Assembly (NCBI GenBank): GCA_025463905.1
Contig: JAODBJ010000193.1
Span: 1 to 33,252 of the forward strand
Origin: Actinomycetes bacterium
GTDB lineage: Bacteria; Actinomycetota; Acidimicrobiia; IMCC26256; PALSA-610
Length of the DNA: 33,252 nucleotides
Reading direction: 5' to 3'
Both the position numbers and the translations under genes were made by a program. The notes below the pieces were generated by a model. The model saw nothing but the letters and a program-made list of their open reading frames with translations, had not been told where the DNA came from and ran no database searches. Shown here one piece after another: positions 24,408 through 32,068 of the stretch (positions are counted from its first letter, which is position 1; each line of letters starts with the position of its first letter).

Positions 24408-24952
24408 TCCGTTGGCCCTTCTTCTCCGAGAACATCTGCGAGCGATCGGCGAGCGCGCATGAGATGCGTGCGCACCGTGTTTTCACTGCAATCGAGGATG
24501 AGACCGATGTCTGGGGCGGTGCGGCCGTCGAGCGCGGTGAGCAGGAGGACGTCGCGTTGGCGCGCCGGGAGGCAACGCAGCGCGCACCACACGCGATCGT
24601 CGGAGTCGTCGATCGCAAGTTGCTCCGGCCGCTCCCGTCCGAGCCGCGCAACGAGGCGAAGCTCAGTGGTCCGCCGGCGCCACGCCGAAACGCTGTTGTG
24701 GAGCAGCACCCGGCGCAACCAAAGGTCCGGGCGATCGAATGCGCTGATTCGGCGCCACCGTCGCAGCAGCGCCACGAACGCGTCTTGCGCGAGTTCCTCC
24801 GCCACATCGCGCCGTCCACAAAGCACATACGCCAACCGGACCGCGCGTTGGTACTCGCGTGCGTAGAACTCGTCGAAGGAGGCCTGCGGCTCGTCTGCGG
24901 CAGTCGCAGACAGCGAGTCCGCTTCCAGGCCGCGCCCCGCATCGACTGTCAC
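24404..24952 (-). CDS. ECF RNA polymerase sigma factor (SigE family type)
   Basis: This 182-aa sigma-70 family protein has only domains 2 and 4. Region 2 is visible as FDEFYAREYQRAVRLAYVLC, then GRRDVAEELAQDAFVALLRR (about residues 26-66) and DLWLRRVLLHNSVSAWRRR. Region 4 is LPARQRDVLLLTALDGRTAP, then DIGLILDCSENTVRTHLMRA (about 128-175). It directs RNA polymerase to stress-type promoters. The start is a GTG at 24952. Its stop overlaps the membrane protein start by 4 nt, the normal sigma/anti-sigma arrangement. Signal and regulon are unknown. Confidence 0.93.
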   Translation of the reverse strand: MTVDAGRGLEADSLSATAADEPQASFDEFYAREYQRAVRLAYVLCGRRDVAEELAQDAFVALLRRWRRISAFDRPDLWLRRVLLHNSVSAWRRRTTELRLVARLGRERPEQLAIDDSDDRVWCALRCLPARQRDVLLLTALDGRTAPDIGLILDCSENTVRTHLMRARRSLADVLGEEGPTE

Positions 24953-25000
24953 GAACTACCTACACGCACGACCCAACAGAATCATTGACGCGCCGACCGT

Positions 25001-25438
25001 TCAGCTGATTCGGTCAAGCTCCGCGACGTCGCGCAGGATTGCTTCATCTCCCGGTCGGCCGTACCACCAGGAATGGCGTATGCGGCCGGGCTCGGGCATC
25101 GACAGCTCGACCTTCATCGGGAACGGCGAGCCCTCGGCGCCGAGCTCGAACGTGCCGGGATCGGTCTCTCGCAGGATGGCGACCGACGCGGCGTGGTCGT
25201 GGCCGATCACCATCACTGTGCCGCCGTCATGAGTTCGCGCGACCAGCGTGTGTTCGATGTGGCCGCGAATCCGCTCGGGCATCGTGGCGTTGAAGACCTC
25301 GTAGTCGAGGGTGACCCCGGCTCCACCAGGCAGCGGAGTCACGACGATGCGCGCAACTCCTCGGAGGTCTGAGTCCGGGACGCTGTCGAGACCGAGATAT
25401 ACGCCGGGGTGCGCCAGCAAGTCATCCACGATCGCCAT
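25001..25438 (-). CDS. Conserved hypothetical protein, probable beta-barrel
   Basis: This 145-aa protein is not recognised as a known family. Alternating hydrophobic strands (GVARIVVTPLPGGAGVTLDY, HTLVARTHDGGTVMVIGHD, FPMKVELSMPEPGRIRHSW) and no signal peptide suggest a cytosolic calycin- or nitrobindin-like barrel, which is only a guess. HSWWYGRPGDEAILRDVAEL near the end looks like a conserved closing segment. The ATG at 25438 is preceded by TATCGT at 6 nt, a leaderless promoter. The longer open frame to 25561 overlaps the GntR gene and is rejected. The ECF sigma gene lies 48 nt downstream on the same strand. Confidence 0.65.
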   Translation of the reverse strand: MAIVDDLLAHPGVYLGLDSVPDSDLRGVARIVVTPLPGGAGVTLDYEVFNATMPERIRGHIEHTLVARTHDGGTVMVIGHDHAASVAILRETDPGTFELGAEGSPFPMKVELSMPEPGRIRHSWWYGRPGDEAILRDVAELDRIS

Positions 25439-25450
25439 GAGCAGACGATA
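25439..25450 (-). promoter_or_regulatory. Leaderless promoter of the hypothetical gene
   Basis: TATCGT (25450-25445, reverse strand) is followed after 6 nt by the ATG at 25438. Confidence 0.55.
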
Positions 25451-25487
25451 CGACCTCACGTATCGACGCGCGTAGGCCGTGCGTGAC

Positions 25488-26273
25488 CTAGGTGCGCCGG
25501 GCGGCGACGTCGTGCGCCAAGACTCCCGTCGCCGCCGTATCGATGTCGGTGGCGGGCACATCAGTGAGAATGCGGCTGCGCTCCGGCGTCGCGTAGATCG
25601 TGAGGAGCTGTACCGGGTCTGACCCGACGTCGTACGCGAGCCGATCGATGCGCAGGAGCGCGGAGCCGATGTCGACGCGGAGCAGTCGGGCTCTTACCGG
25701 ATCGGCGATTTCCGCGGTGACTTCCTGCAGAACGCGCCCGAGGACGACTCCGTTCTGCTCCAGGAGTTCGTAGAGCGCGTGCCGGCGAAGGTTTGCTTCT
25801 GTCAACGGCTCCGAGAAACGCATGGGCACCCATGCTTCGGTGACCATGAGCGGTTCCCGGTCATTGCTGCGGACCCGAAGGATGTACATCGCCGCACTGG
25901 CCGCGTCGAGATTCAGAGCCTCAGCAACTCGGACCGGAGCAACCCGAGACTCGAGTTCAACGACTTCGACGGTCGTTTCGAGCTGCGTCCGCTGCAGCGC
26001 GCCTTTTACGGATTGTGGATGCGGTCGTGCGGGCTCGGATGTTCCTTCCGCGACGAAGGTGCCGAGACCGTGCCGCCGAACGACGTAGCGGCCGTCGCTC
26101 AAGTCTTGGAGCGCCCGCCGGACCGTGATGCGGGAGACGTCGTAGAGGTCGCCGAGCGCCTGCTCGCTGGGCAGCGCTGCGCCGGGCGCCAAGCCGCCGC
26201 GGGCGATCTGGTCTCGTAGCACCAGGTACAGCTGTCGGTGGAGCGGCATGCCGGAAGCGGTCAAGGCAGCCAT
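25488..26273 (-). CDS. GntR family regulator, HutC/UTRA type
   Basis: This 261-aa one-component regulator has an N-terminal winged helix (about residues 10-75): HRQLYLVLRDQIARGGLAPG, ALPSEQALGDLYDVSRITVR and RRHGLGTFVAEG, all standard GntR sequence. The UTRA ligand domain (about 90-240) contains MYILRVRSNDREPLMVTEAW, ALYELLEQNGV and LLRIDRLAYD. It most likely senses a substrate or intermediate of the divergent operon and represses both sides. A 59-bp region separates it from that operon and carries two small palindromes. The ATG at 26273 lies 6 nt after a TAACAT box, so the mRNA is probably leaderless. Confidence 0.93.
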   Translation of the reverse strand: MAALTASGMPLHRQLYLVLRDQIARGGLAPGAALPSEQALGDLYDVSRITVRRALQDLSDGRYVVRRHGLGTFVAEGTSEPARPHPQSVKGALQRTQLETTVEVVELESRVAPVRVAEALNLDAASAAMYILRVRSNDREPLMVTEAWVPMRFSEPLTEANLRRHALYELLEQNGVVLGRVLQEVTAEIADPVRARLLRVDIGSALLRIDRLAYDVGSDPVQLLTIYATPERSRILTDVPATDIDTAATGVLAHDVAARRT

Positions 26274-26285
26274 CGGGCCATGTTA
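26274..26285 (-). promoter_or_regulatory. Leaderless promoter of the GntR gene
   Basis: TAACAT (26285-26280, reverse strand) is followed after 6 nt by the ATG at 26273. Confidence 0.6.
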
Positions 26286-26297
26286 TTCGGCCGGATT

Positions 26298-26323
26298 GAC
26301 AGTTGTCTGGTTGTTATAAGAAC
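26298..26323. promoter_or_regulatory. Candidate GntR operator palindromes and operon promoter
   Basis: Two symmetric elements lie between the divergent genes: GACA-GT-TGTC (26298-26307) and GTTGTTATAAGAAC (26310-26323), symmetric at all but one pair of positions around TTATAA. The second also contains TATAAG (26315-26320), a good -10 box for the lyase operon, with the ATG 12 nt downstream. A protein bound here would block the operon promoter. Confidence 0.5.
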
Positions 26324-26332
26324 ATGATCTCA

Positions 26333-27229
26333 ATGAGCTCCGACGTCGTGCCCTCCGCGCCTCCATCCTTTCGACAGCTCCTCGACTCGGCCGGCCTGAT
26401 CGTCGCTCCTGGGGCGTACGACGCGATCACGGCCCGCTTGGTCGAGCAGGCCGGCTTCCCCCTCGTATATATGACGGGCGCAGGTACCGCCGCGGCTCGG
26501 GGCTACCCCGACTACGGGCTCTTGACCATGACCGAGATGGTGGAGAACGCCGCGGTTCTCGCCCGGTCCGTAGCCGTCCCCGTCCTCGCCGACGCCGACA
26601 CCGGCTTCGGGAACGAGCTCAACGTCACCCGCACGGTGCGTGAGTACGAGACGCGAGGTGTCGCGGGGATCCATCTGGAAGACCAGGTGTCGCCGAAGCG
26701 GTGTGGGCACCTCGATGGCAAGCAGGTGATCGACCGCGCTCGGTTTACGTCGCTCGTCGCCGCGGCCGTCGAGGCGCGCGCGTCGAGCGATTTCGTCGTT
26801 GTGGCCCGGACCGACGCGGTGGCCACCGAGGGTCTCGACGAGGCGATCGACCGTGCGAACGCGGCGCTCGATGTCGGGGCCGACGTTGCGTTCGTCGAGG
26901 CCCTCACCACGATCGACGAAGTCGCCGCGGTGCCGACCCGCGTCCACGGACCGTGCCTGCTCAACATCGTGCCCGGAGGGAAGACGCCGGTGAACGACCT
27001 GACCGACGTCGCGTCGATGGGCTACCGGATTGCGTTGTGTCCGGGATTATTGCTCGGCGCCACCGTGATGGTCGGCGACATCGTTCTCAAGGAACTCGCC
27101 GAGACCAACCGACACCCGTCGAGCGGCAAGGGATCCGTCGGCGACTTCTTCGCCCGGTTCGGTGGCGCCGAGTGGGACGACATACGCCGGCGCTTCGCGG
27201 ACGACGAGTCCGCGGCGGCGCGCCCATGA
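26333..27229 (+). CDS. Isocitrate lyase / PEP mutase family lyase
   Basis: This 298-aa protein belongs to the superfamily of 2-methylisocitrate lyase, dimethylmalate lyase, oxaloacetate decarboxylase and PEP mutase. Key elements are LIVAPGAYDAITARLVEQAG, VYMTGAGTAA, the metal-site aspartates 87 and 89 in LADADTGFG, and the lyase-type catalytic loop KRCGH (122-126) in VSPKRCGHLDGKQ. The C-P-bond mutases lack this cysteine loop, so C-C cleavage of a 2-hydroxy di- or tricarboxylate is expected, giving pyruvate, glyoxylate or a similar fragment. The ATG at 26333 is preferred to 26324 or a TTG at 26303 because TATAAG ends 12 nt upstream. It is the first gene of the operon; the next start overlaps its stop (ATGA). 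Confidence 0.9.
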   Translation: MSSDVVPSAPPSFRQLLDSAGLIVAPGAYDAITARLVEQAGFPLVYMTGAGTAAARGYPDYGLLTMTEMVENAAVLARSVAVPVLADADTGFGNELNVTRTVREYETRGVAGIHLEDQVSPKRCGHLDGKQVIDRARFTSLVAAAVEARASSDFVVVARTDAVATEGLDEAIDRANAALDVGADVAFVEALTTIDEVAAVPTRVHGPCLLNIVPGGKTPVNDLTDVASMGYRIALCPGLLLGATVMVGDIVLKELAETNRHPSSGKGSVGDFFARFGGAEWDDIRRRFADDESAAARP

Positions 27230-28626
27230 GCGCGTCGACGCTGTTCGACAAGATCTGGGACGCGCACGTCGTCCGCGAGCTCGATGACGGATGGTCGTTG
27301 CTGCACATCGACCGTCACCTGCTCCACGATCTGTCGGGACCGCCGGCCATGGTCGAGCTGCGCAAGCGGGGTCTCGAGGTTCACGATCCGGACCTCGTGT
27401 TCGCCACGCCCGATCACCTCGTGTCGAGCGCGGCGAATCGCACGATCGACTCGAACGAATTCGGTGGAGCGATGTGGTCGGCGTTGCGCGACGAGGCGGA
27501 ACGGTCGGGCATCCGGATGTTCGACCTCGGAACCGTTGGCCAAGGCATCGTGCACGTGACCGGTCCCGAGGAAGGCATCGTGCTCCCCGGCCTCACCGTG
27601 ATCTGCGGCGACAGTCATACCTGCACGAACGGCGCGCTCGGTGCACTGGCGTTCGGCGTCGGCACCTCGCAGAGCACGCAAGCTTTGGCGACGCAGGTCT
27701 TGGCGCAGGCGCGACCGCGGCAACTGCGTATCAGCATCGACGGGACGTTGGCCGCGCACGTCACGGCGAAAGACGTTGCGCTCGCGTTGATCGGCCGATT
27801 CGGTGCGTCGGCCGGCGCGGGATTCGCAATCGAATATGCGGGCCCTGTCGTGGAGGCGATGGAGATGGACGCACGCCTCACGCTTTGCAATCTCACCGTC
27901 GAGCTCGGCGCCAAGTTCGGGCTTGTCGCTCCTGACTCCACAACGGTGGCGTGGGTTCGGGGGCGTCGGTTCGCGCCAGCCGGCGCCGAATGGCAACGCG
28001 CGATCGACGCATGGGCCAAGCTCGTGACCGATCCCGACGCAGTGTTCGACCGCGACGAGGTTGTCGACGCGACCACGATCGGGCCGTTCGTCACGTGGGG
28101 GACCAGCCCCGAGCACGCGATCGCGATCGACGACGTCGTACCTGATCCGGCCGGCGCCTCCGACACCCGGCAACGAGAGAGTTGGCAGGCGGCTCTCGAC
28201 TACATGGGTCTGCGCGCCGGCGAACCCATTGCGGGCACGCCGGTCGACTGGGTGTTCATCGGGTCGTGCGCGAACTCCCGACTGTCCGACCTGCGCGCGG
28301 CCGCACGCGTGGTGGAGGGCCGCGCGGTCGCGTCCGGCGTCAGCGCGTGGGTGGTTCCCGGTTCTGAAGTGGTGCGACGCGACGCCGAAGCGGAAGGTCT
28401 CGATGCGGTGTTTCGCGCGGCCGGTTTCGAGTGGCGGTTGCCAGGTTGTTCGATGTGCGTCGCCGCCAATGGAGAACGTGTACCGCCGGGCGCCCGGTGC
28501 GTGTCGACCTCGAATCGCAACTTCGTCGGACGACAAGGCCCCGGCGCTCGCACCCATCTGGCTAGCCCGGTCACGGCCGCCGCGGCGGCGATTGCAGGCC
28601 GGCTTGTCGACGTGAGGTGCGCATGA
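27226..28626 (+). CDS. LeuC-like hydro-lyase large subunit (aconitase superfamily)
   Basis: This 466-aa iron-sulfur subunit aligns along its length with 3-isopropylmalate dehydratase LeuC. The [4Fe-4S] ligands are Cys348 (IGSCANSRLSDLR), Cys408 and Cys411 (LPGCSMCVAANGE). The active-site region CGDSHTCTNGALGALAFGVG (127-146) is followed by TSQSTQALATQ. Leucine enzymes normally read THGAFG and GTSEVEH at these places, so this protein has probably changed substrate. It needs the small subunit encoded next. The start codon overlaps the lyase stop and its own stop overlaps the LeuD-like start. No leuA or leuB is nearby, which argues against leucine synthesis. Confidence 0.9.
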   Translation: MSASTLFDKIWDAHVVRELDDGWSLLHIDRHLLHDLSGPPAMVELRKRGLEVHDPDLVFATPDHLVSSAANRTIDSNEFGGAMWSALRDEAERSGIRMFDLGTVGQGIVHVTGPEEGIVLPGLTVICGDSHTCTNGALGALAFGVGTSQSTQALATQVLAQARPRQLRISIDGTLAAHVTAKDVALALIGRFGASAGAGFAIEYAGPVVEAMEMDARLTLCNLTVELGAKFGLVAPDSTTVAWVRGRRFAPAGAEWQRAIDAWAKLVTDPDAVFDRDEVVDATTIGPFVTWGTSPEHAIAIDDVVPDPAGASDTRQRESWQAALDYMGLRAGEPIAGTPVDWVFIGSCANSRLSDLRAAARVVEGRAVASGVSAWVVPGSEVVRRDAEAEGLDAVFRAAGFEWRLPGCSMCVAANGERVPPGARCVSTSNRNFVGRQGPGARTHLASPVTAAAAAIAGRLVDVRCA

Positions 28627-29261
28627 GTCGAGAACCGTTTCGCACTGTCACGGGTGCCGCGGCCCCGCTGCTCCGACCGAACCTCGACACTGACGTCATC
28701 ATCCGCATCGATCGGATGGTGAGCACCCGGCCGGCCGCCCTCGCGCCGTTCGCGTTCGAAGCGATCCGCTACTGCGCCGACGGTTCCGACAACCCAGACT
28801 TCGCGCTCAACCACGATCGTTTCCGCGGCGCGCCGATCCTTATCGGAGGACCGAACTTCGGTTGCGGTTCCTCTCGAGAGCCAGCAGTGTGGGCGATCAT
28901 GGGCCTCGGCATCCGCTGCATTGTGGCGCCGAGCTTCGGCGACATCTTCCGGGCCAACTGTCATCAAAACGGCCTGCTGCCGATCGTGCTCGAGGAGACC
29001 GACGTCGCCGACCTCGCCGCGGTGGCCGCGAGCGGCGCTCCGGTAACCGTCGACCTCCAGGCCCAACGCGTCACCGCGAGCGAGCGCGTCTGGTGTTTCA
29101 CCATTGGCGCCAACCAAAGGGTCGCGCTGCTCGACGGGCTCGACGACCTCGACCTCGCGCTGCGCGATCTGGACGGCATTCGGACGTGGGAACACGCCGA
29201 TCGCGAACTGCGACCGTGGGCGTGGATCACGACCCGGCCAGGCAAGCGCTCCACCGCATGA
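28623..29261 (+). CDS. LeuD-like hydro-lyase small subunit
   Basis: This 212-aa swivel-domain subunit partners the preceding protein. The family motif NFGCGSSREPAVWAIMG is clear, as are IVAPSFGDIFRANCHQNGLL and the N-terminal NLDTDVIIRIDRMV. Leucine-pathway LeuD usually has TDAIIP and GSSREHAP. Here these read TDVIIR and GSSREPAV, changes at the active-site edge that suggest a different substrate. The ATG at 28623 follows GAGG at 5-nt spacing and overlaps the LeuC-like stop (ATGA). A GTG two codons earlier is less likely. The stop overlaps the MmgE/PrpD start in the same way. Confidence 0.9.
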   Translation: MSREPFRTVTGAAAPLLRPNLDTDVIIRIDRMVSTRPAALAPFAFEAIRYCADGSDNPDFALNHDRFRGAPILIGGPNFGCGSSREPAVWAIMGLGIRCIVAPSFGDIFRANCHQNGLLPIVLEETDVADLAAVAASGAPVTVDLQAQRVTASERVWCFTIGANQRVALLDGLDDLDLALRDLDGIRTWEHADRELRPWAWITTRPGKRSTA

Positions 29262-30679
29262 CCGGGAAGCCGTCCGCACCTCACGGGCCAACTGGGCAAC
29301 TGGCGACATGGGCTGCTGCGCTCGAGTTGGACAACGTTCCCGTGCCAATTCGCGAGCGAGCAAAACACCTTCTTCTCGACGGCATCGGTTGCGCACTCAT
29401 CGGGGCTCAGCTTCCGTGGTCGCGAACCGCGGTTGAGGCCGTGCTCGACTTCGAGGGCACCGGCAGCGCTCCGATCGTCGGATGGGGCACGTCGACGAGC
29501 GCACCCGCGGCGGCGCTGTTGAACAGCACATTGATTCAAGGTTTCGAGCTCGACGACTTCCATCCGCTCGCACCGCTGCACAGCAACGCACTCGTGATCC
29601 CCGCACTGCTGGCGGCCGCGTCGAACGCGCGGGACGTCGATGGCGCGGGCTTGCTCGTAGCGGCGGTCGCCGGCTTCGAGGTGGGCCCGCGCGTGGGTCT
29701 CGCACTCAACGGATCCGAAATGTTGTCGCGCGGCTGGCATTCGGGGCCGGTGTTCGGCACGCACGCCAGCGCGGCCGCGGTCGGCAACCTCGTCGGTCTT
29801 GACGCGGCGCAGATGGAGGACGCACTCGGGCTCGCGGCCACCCAGTCGGGCGGCCTCATGGCCGCGCAGTTCGGCGCGATGAGCAAGCGCATGCAACACG
29901 GCTTCGCCGCGCGGAATGGTCTGTACGCAGCGTTGCTCGCGCGGCGTGGCTATACCGGGATCAAACAGGTGTACGAGCAGCCGTATGGCGGTTTCCTCTC
30001 GACGTTCGGCGAGGGTCACGACCCCGACGCGAGCCAGATCACGGCCGAGCTCGGCGAACGGTGGGAGACGGAACGCATCGTGATCAAGCCATACGCGGCG
30101 ATGGGCGGGATCCACGCCGCACTCGACGCGCTGTTCGACATCTCGGCGCAACGTGCTCTGGTTGCTGATGAGATTGACCACATCGACGTCGAGCTGTCGC
30201 ACGCCGTCTTCCACCACGGTTGGTGGAAGCCCGAACGACCGCTCACGCCGACCGCGGCGCAGATGCATGTCGGCTATGCGTTAGCGGTGGGTCTCCTCGA
30301 CGGCGCCGCGCTCATCGACCAATACGCGCCGTCGCGCATCGACGCGAACGACGTGTGGGCGCTGCTGCCGCGAATCGAGGCCCACCACAACGAAGCCTTT
30401 GACGCGCACGGAGCAAGGGGCCGCGGGCAGACTCGGCTGAAGATCCGGTTCACCGACGGGACCTCGCTCGAGTCGTCTCACTTCGCGGCGAAGTCTGCGC
30501 TCGCGCCACTCGCCAACGACGAAGTCGTAGCGAAATATCGACAGCTCACGGCCGGAGTTCTCGACCCCGACCGCCAGGCGCGCATCGAACGACTGGTGCT
30601 TTCGCTCGACGACTTGCCCGACCTATCTGGACTCGTCGAAGGCCTCGCGGCACCGGTCGCATCCCCGTTCGACCCGTAG
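29258..30679 (+). CDS. MmgE/PrpD family protein
   Basis: This 473-aa protein is of the family that includes 2-methylcitrate dehydratase PrpD, cis-aconitate decarboxylase and iminodisuccinate epimerase. Typical parts are RERAKHLLLDGIGCALIGAQ, FELDDFHPLAPLHSNALVIP, AMSKRMQHGFAARNGLYAAL (the K-R-x-x-x-G-x-A-A motif) and KPYAAMGGIHAALDAL. It is iron-independent in known members. It could dehydrate, epimerise or decarboxylate the operon substrate before or after the LeuCD-like step. The ATG at 29258 overlaps the LeuD-like stop. It is the last gene of the operon. I see no clear hairpin in the 79 nt after it. Confidence 0.9.
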   Translation: MTGKPSAPHGPTGQLATWAAALELDNVPVPIRERAKHLLLDGIGCALIGAQLPWSRTAVEAVLDFEGTGSAPIVGWGTSTSAPAAALLNSTLIQGFELDDFHPLAPLHSNALVIPALLAAASNARDVDGAGLLVAAVAGFEVGPRVGLALNGSEMLSRGWHSGPVFGTHASAAAVGNLVGLDAAQMEDALGLAATQSGGLMAAQFGAMSKRMQHGFAARNGLYAALLARRGYTGIKQVYEQPYGGFLSTFGEGHDPDASQITAELGERWETERIVIKPYAAMGGIHAALDALFDISAQRALVADEIDHIDVELSHAVFHHGWWKPERPLTPTAAQMHVGYALAVGLLDGAALIDQYAPSRIDANDVWALLPRIEAHHNEAFDAHGARGRGQTRLKIRFTDGTSLESSHFAAKSALAPLANDEVVAKYRQLTAGVLDPDRQARIERLVLSLDDLPDLSGLVEGLAAPVASPFDP

Positions 30680-30758
30680 GGGAACCTCGTCAATTTCATG
30701 GCGGAGCGGAGTGCCGGCTGGCGCTTTCAAACCCCCGAGACGTCTACGCGGCTTGTCT

Positions 30759-31148
30759 CTACGGCCGGTTGTCGAGGGCGGTGACGAGGGCCTTGGGAGC
30801 TACGTGACGATAGGCGTCCTCGACGATGGCAGCGACCTCAACCCAGTCGACCTTGTGCGTCCCGGAGGTATCGAGATACACGCCAATCCACCGTGCGAAG
30901 ACGCCACGCGCCGACGTTGGCGGCGCGAAAAAGCGAGCCGGCTCGGCACTCACGAGCTCCTCTTGCACGCCGGGAGGAACTGGACACCACAACGAGATCC
31001 GACCATCACCGTTGTGATCATCGTGGAAGTAGCACAACGGTCGCTTGTCACGAACGAAGAAACACGGCTCACCATGACTCGTGCGTTCGTTCACCGCGGG
31101 GAGCGCGAGCGCAATCCGGCGCACGCGATTGAGTTCACGAGTGGTCAT
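30759..31148 (-). CDS. MmcQ/YjbR family protein
   Basis: This 129-aa protein has the YjbR double-wing fold: LNRVRRIALALPAVNERTSH, then GEPCFFVRDKRPLCYFHDDH, and RWIGVYLDTSGTHKVDWVEV, ending in a helix with KALVTALDN. Members are called DNA-binding-like, but their role is unproven. The ATG at 31148 is the family start, and residues before it in the same frame belong to the intergenic region. No good ribosome site is visible. It follows the ArsR/AHSA1 pair on the same strand with a 29-nt gap and may be part of that transcript. Its stop faces the MmgE/PrpD gene. Confidence 0.85.
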   Translation of the reverse strand: MTTRELNRVRRIALALPAVNERTSHGEPCFFVRDKRPLCYFHDDHNGDGRISLWCPVPPGVQEELVSAEPARFFAPPTSARGVFARWIGVYLDTSGTHKVDWVEVAAIVEDAYRHVAPKALVTALDNRP

Positions 31149-31177
31149 GACGGCGACTGGACAAGTGCATCCCTTGG

Positions 31178-31684
31178 CTATGACGACCGATTGCCTTGTG
31201 CCTGCAGGTGGAGGGCGAACTTGTCGAACGCCATTGTCCATCCCGCTGCACCCGGGGAGTCGGTGGGGATGCCGGCATGGGTCATGACCATCTGCGTGCG
31301 GCCACCCACATCTTGTAGCTCGACTCGGACCTCAGTCGTCGTCGGATGCCCTTCGGGCATGCCCATCTCTGCGGGCGACGCGACGTTGCCATGCTCGTCG
31401 GACATGGACTCGGTGTACACAAGGCGCTCGTTCTCGACGACCTCCCGGTACTCGCCGGTGAACCACATCTGCATCGGACCGTTCGGAAACTGCATTTCCA
31501 TACAGACCAGACGGGTGCCGCCCACGCGAACGTCCATCTTTGCGACGGGGATGGTGGCGCCGTCGGGGCCGTACCAGGCCTTGAAGTGTTCTGGGTCGGT
31601 CCACATCTTCCAGATGAGATCCACCGGGGCATCGAAGTTCCGTTCGATCACGACCGCGTCGCGGGAACCGTCGTTATCAGTCAT
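31178..31684 (-). CDS. SRPBCC / AHSA1 family protein
   Basis: This 168-aa START-like helix-grip protein begins VIERNFDAPVDLIWKMWTDP, then EHFKAWYGPDGATIPVAKMD, continues with MWFTGEYREVVENERLVYTE and TTTEVRVELQDVGGRTQMVM and ends with WTMAFDKFALHLQAQ, the typical order of the AHSA1 family. Members bind small hydrophobic ligands or assist chaperones. The function here is not known. The ATG at 31684 overlaps the upstream ArsR gene by 8 bp. ArsR-AHSA1 pairs are very common and are thought to act in one response. Confidence 0.9.
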   Translation of the reverse strand: MTDNDGSRDAVVIERNFDAPVDLIWKMWTDPEHFKAWYGPDGATIPVAKMDVRVGGTRLVCMEMQFPNGPMQMWFTGEYREVVENERLVYTESMSDEHGNVASPAEMGMPEGHPTTTEVRVELQDVGGRTQMVMTHAGIPTDSPGAAGWTMAFDKFALHLQAQGNRSS

Positions 31685-32039
31685 CGTGCTCGTGCGTCCT
31701 TTGTTGGCGTCGAACTTGTGTGAGGTAGTTGTCCATCTGGTCGAAGCGGGCCTCCCAGACCGGCCGGTATTGCTCGGCCCAGGTCGAGACCTCGTGCAGC
31801 GGTGCGGCATCGAGTGCGCACGGTCGGTACTGCGCACGTTGACCCCGCACGACCAAACCGGCGCGTTCCAACACCTTGATGTGCTTCGAGATCGCCGGGA
31901 GTGTCATCTCGAACGGCTCGGCGAGTTCATTGACGGTCGCCGAACCTTCTGCGAGACGGGCCAAGATCGCTCGCCGCGTCGAGTTGGCGAGTGCGCCGAA
32001 GGTCTCGTTCAGTCGCTGGTCGTCGATCGCCGTCGTCAT
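31677..32039 (-). CDS. ArsR family transcriptional regulator
   Basis: This 120-aa winged-helix repressor starts LNETFGALANSTRRAILARL. The DNA-reading helix region is VNELAEPFEMTLPAISKHIK, followed by VLERAGLVVRGQRAQYRPCA and a C-terminal helix with WEARFDQMDNYL. No metal-binding CxC is present, as usual for the AHSA1-linked branch. The ATG at 32039 follows a G-rich site (GGGGG). The perfect palindrome at 32069-32084 in its promoter region is probably its own operator. The downstream AHSA1 gene overlaps its end by 8 bp. Confidence 0.93.
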   Translation of the reverse strand: MTTAIDDQRLNETFGALANSTRRAILARLAEGSATVNELAEPFEMTLPAISKHIKVLERAGLVVRGQRAQYRPCALDAAPLHEVSTWAEQYRPVWEARFDQMDNYLTQVRRQQRTHEHDD

Positions 32040-32068
32040 CGGACCCCCGTACTTTCCTAACTGGCTAA

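Noticed and set aside
26296-26320. Classic -35/-10 promoter (TTGACA with TATAAG) for the lyase operon
   Set aside because: The spacing is only 13 nt, too short for a standard sigma-70 promoter, so only the TATAAG box is kept as a candidate.
27022-28557. 511-codon minus-strand open frame
   Set aside because: It is antisense to the LeuC-like gene with intact cluster ligands. No motifs are seen in the translation.
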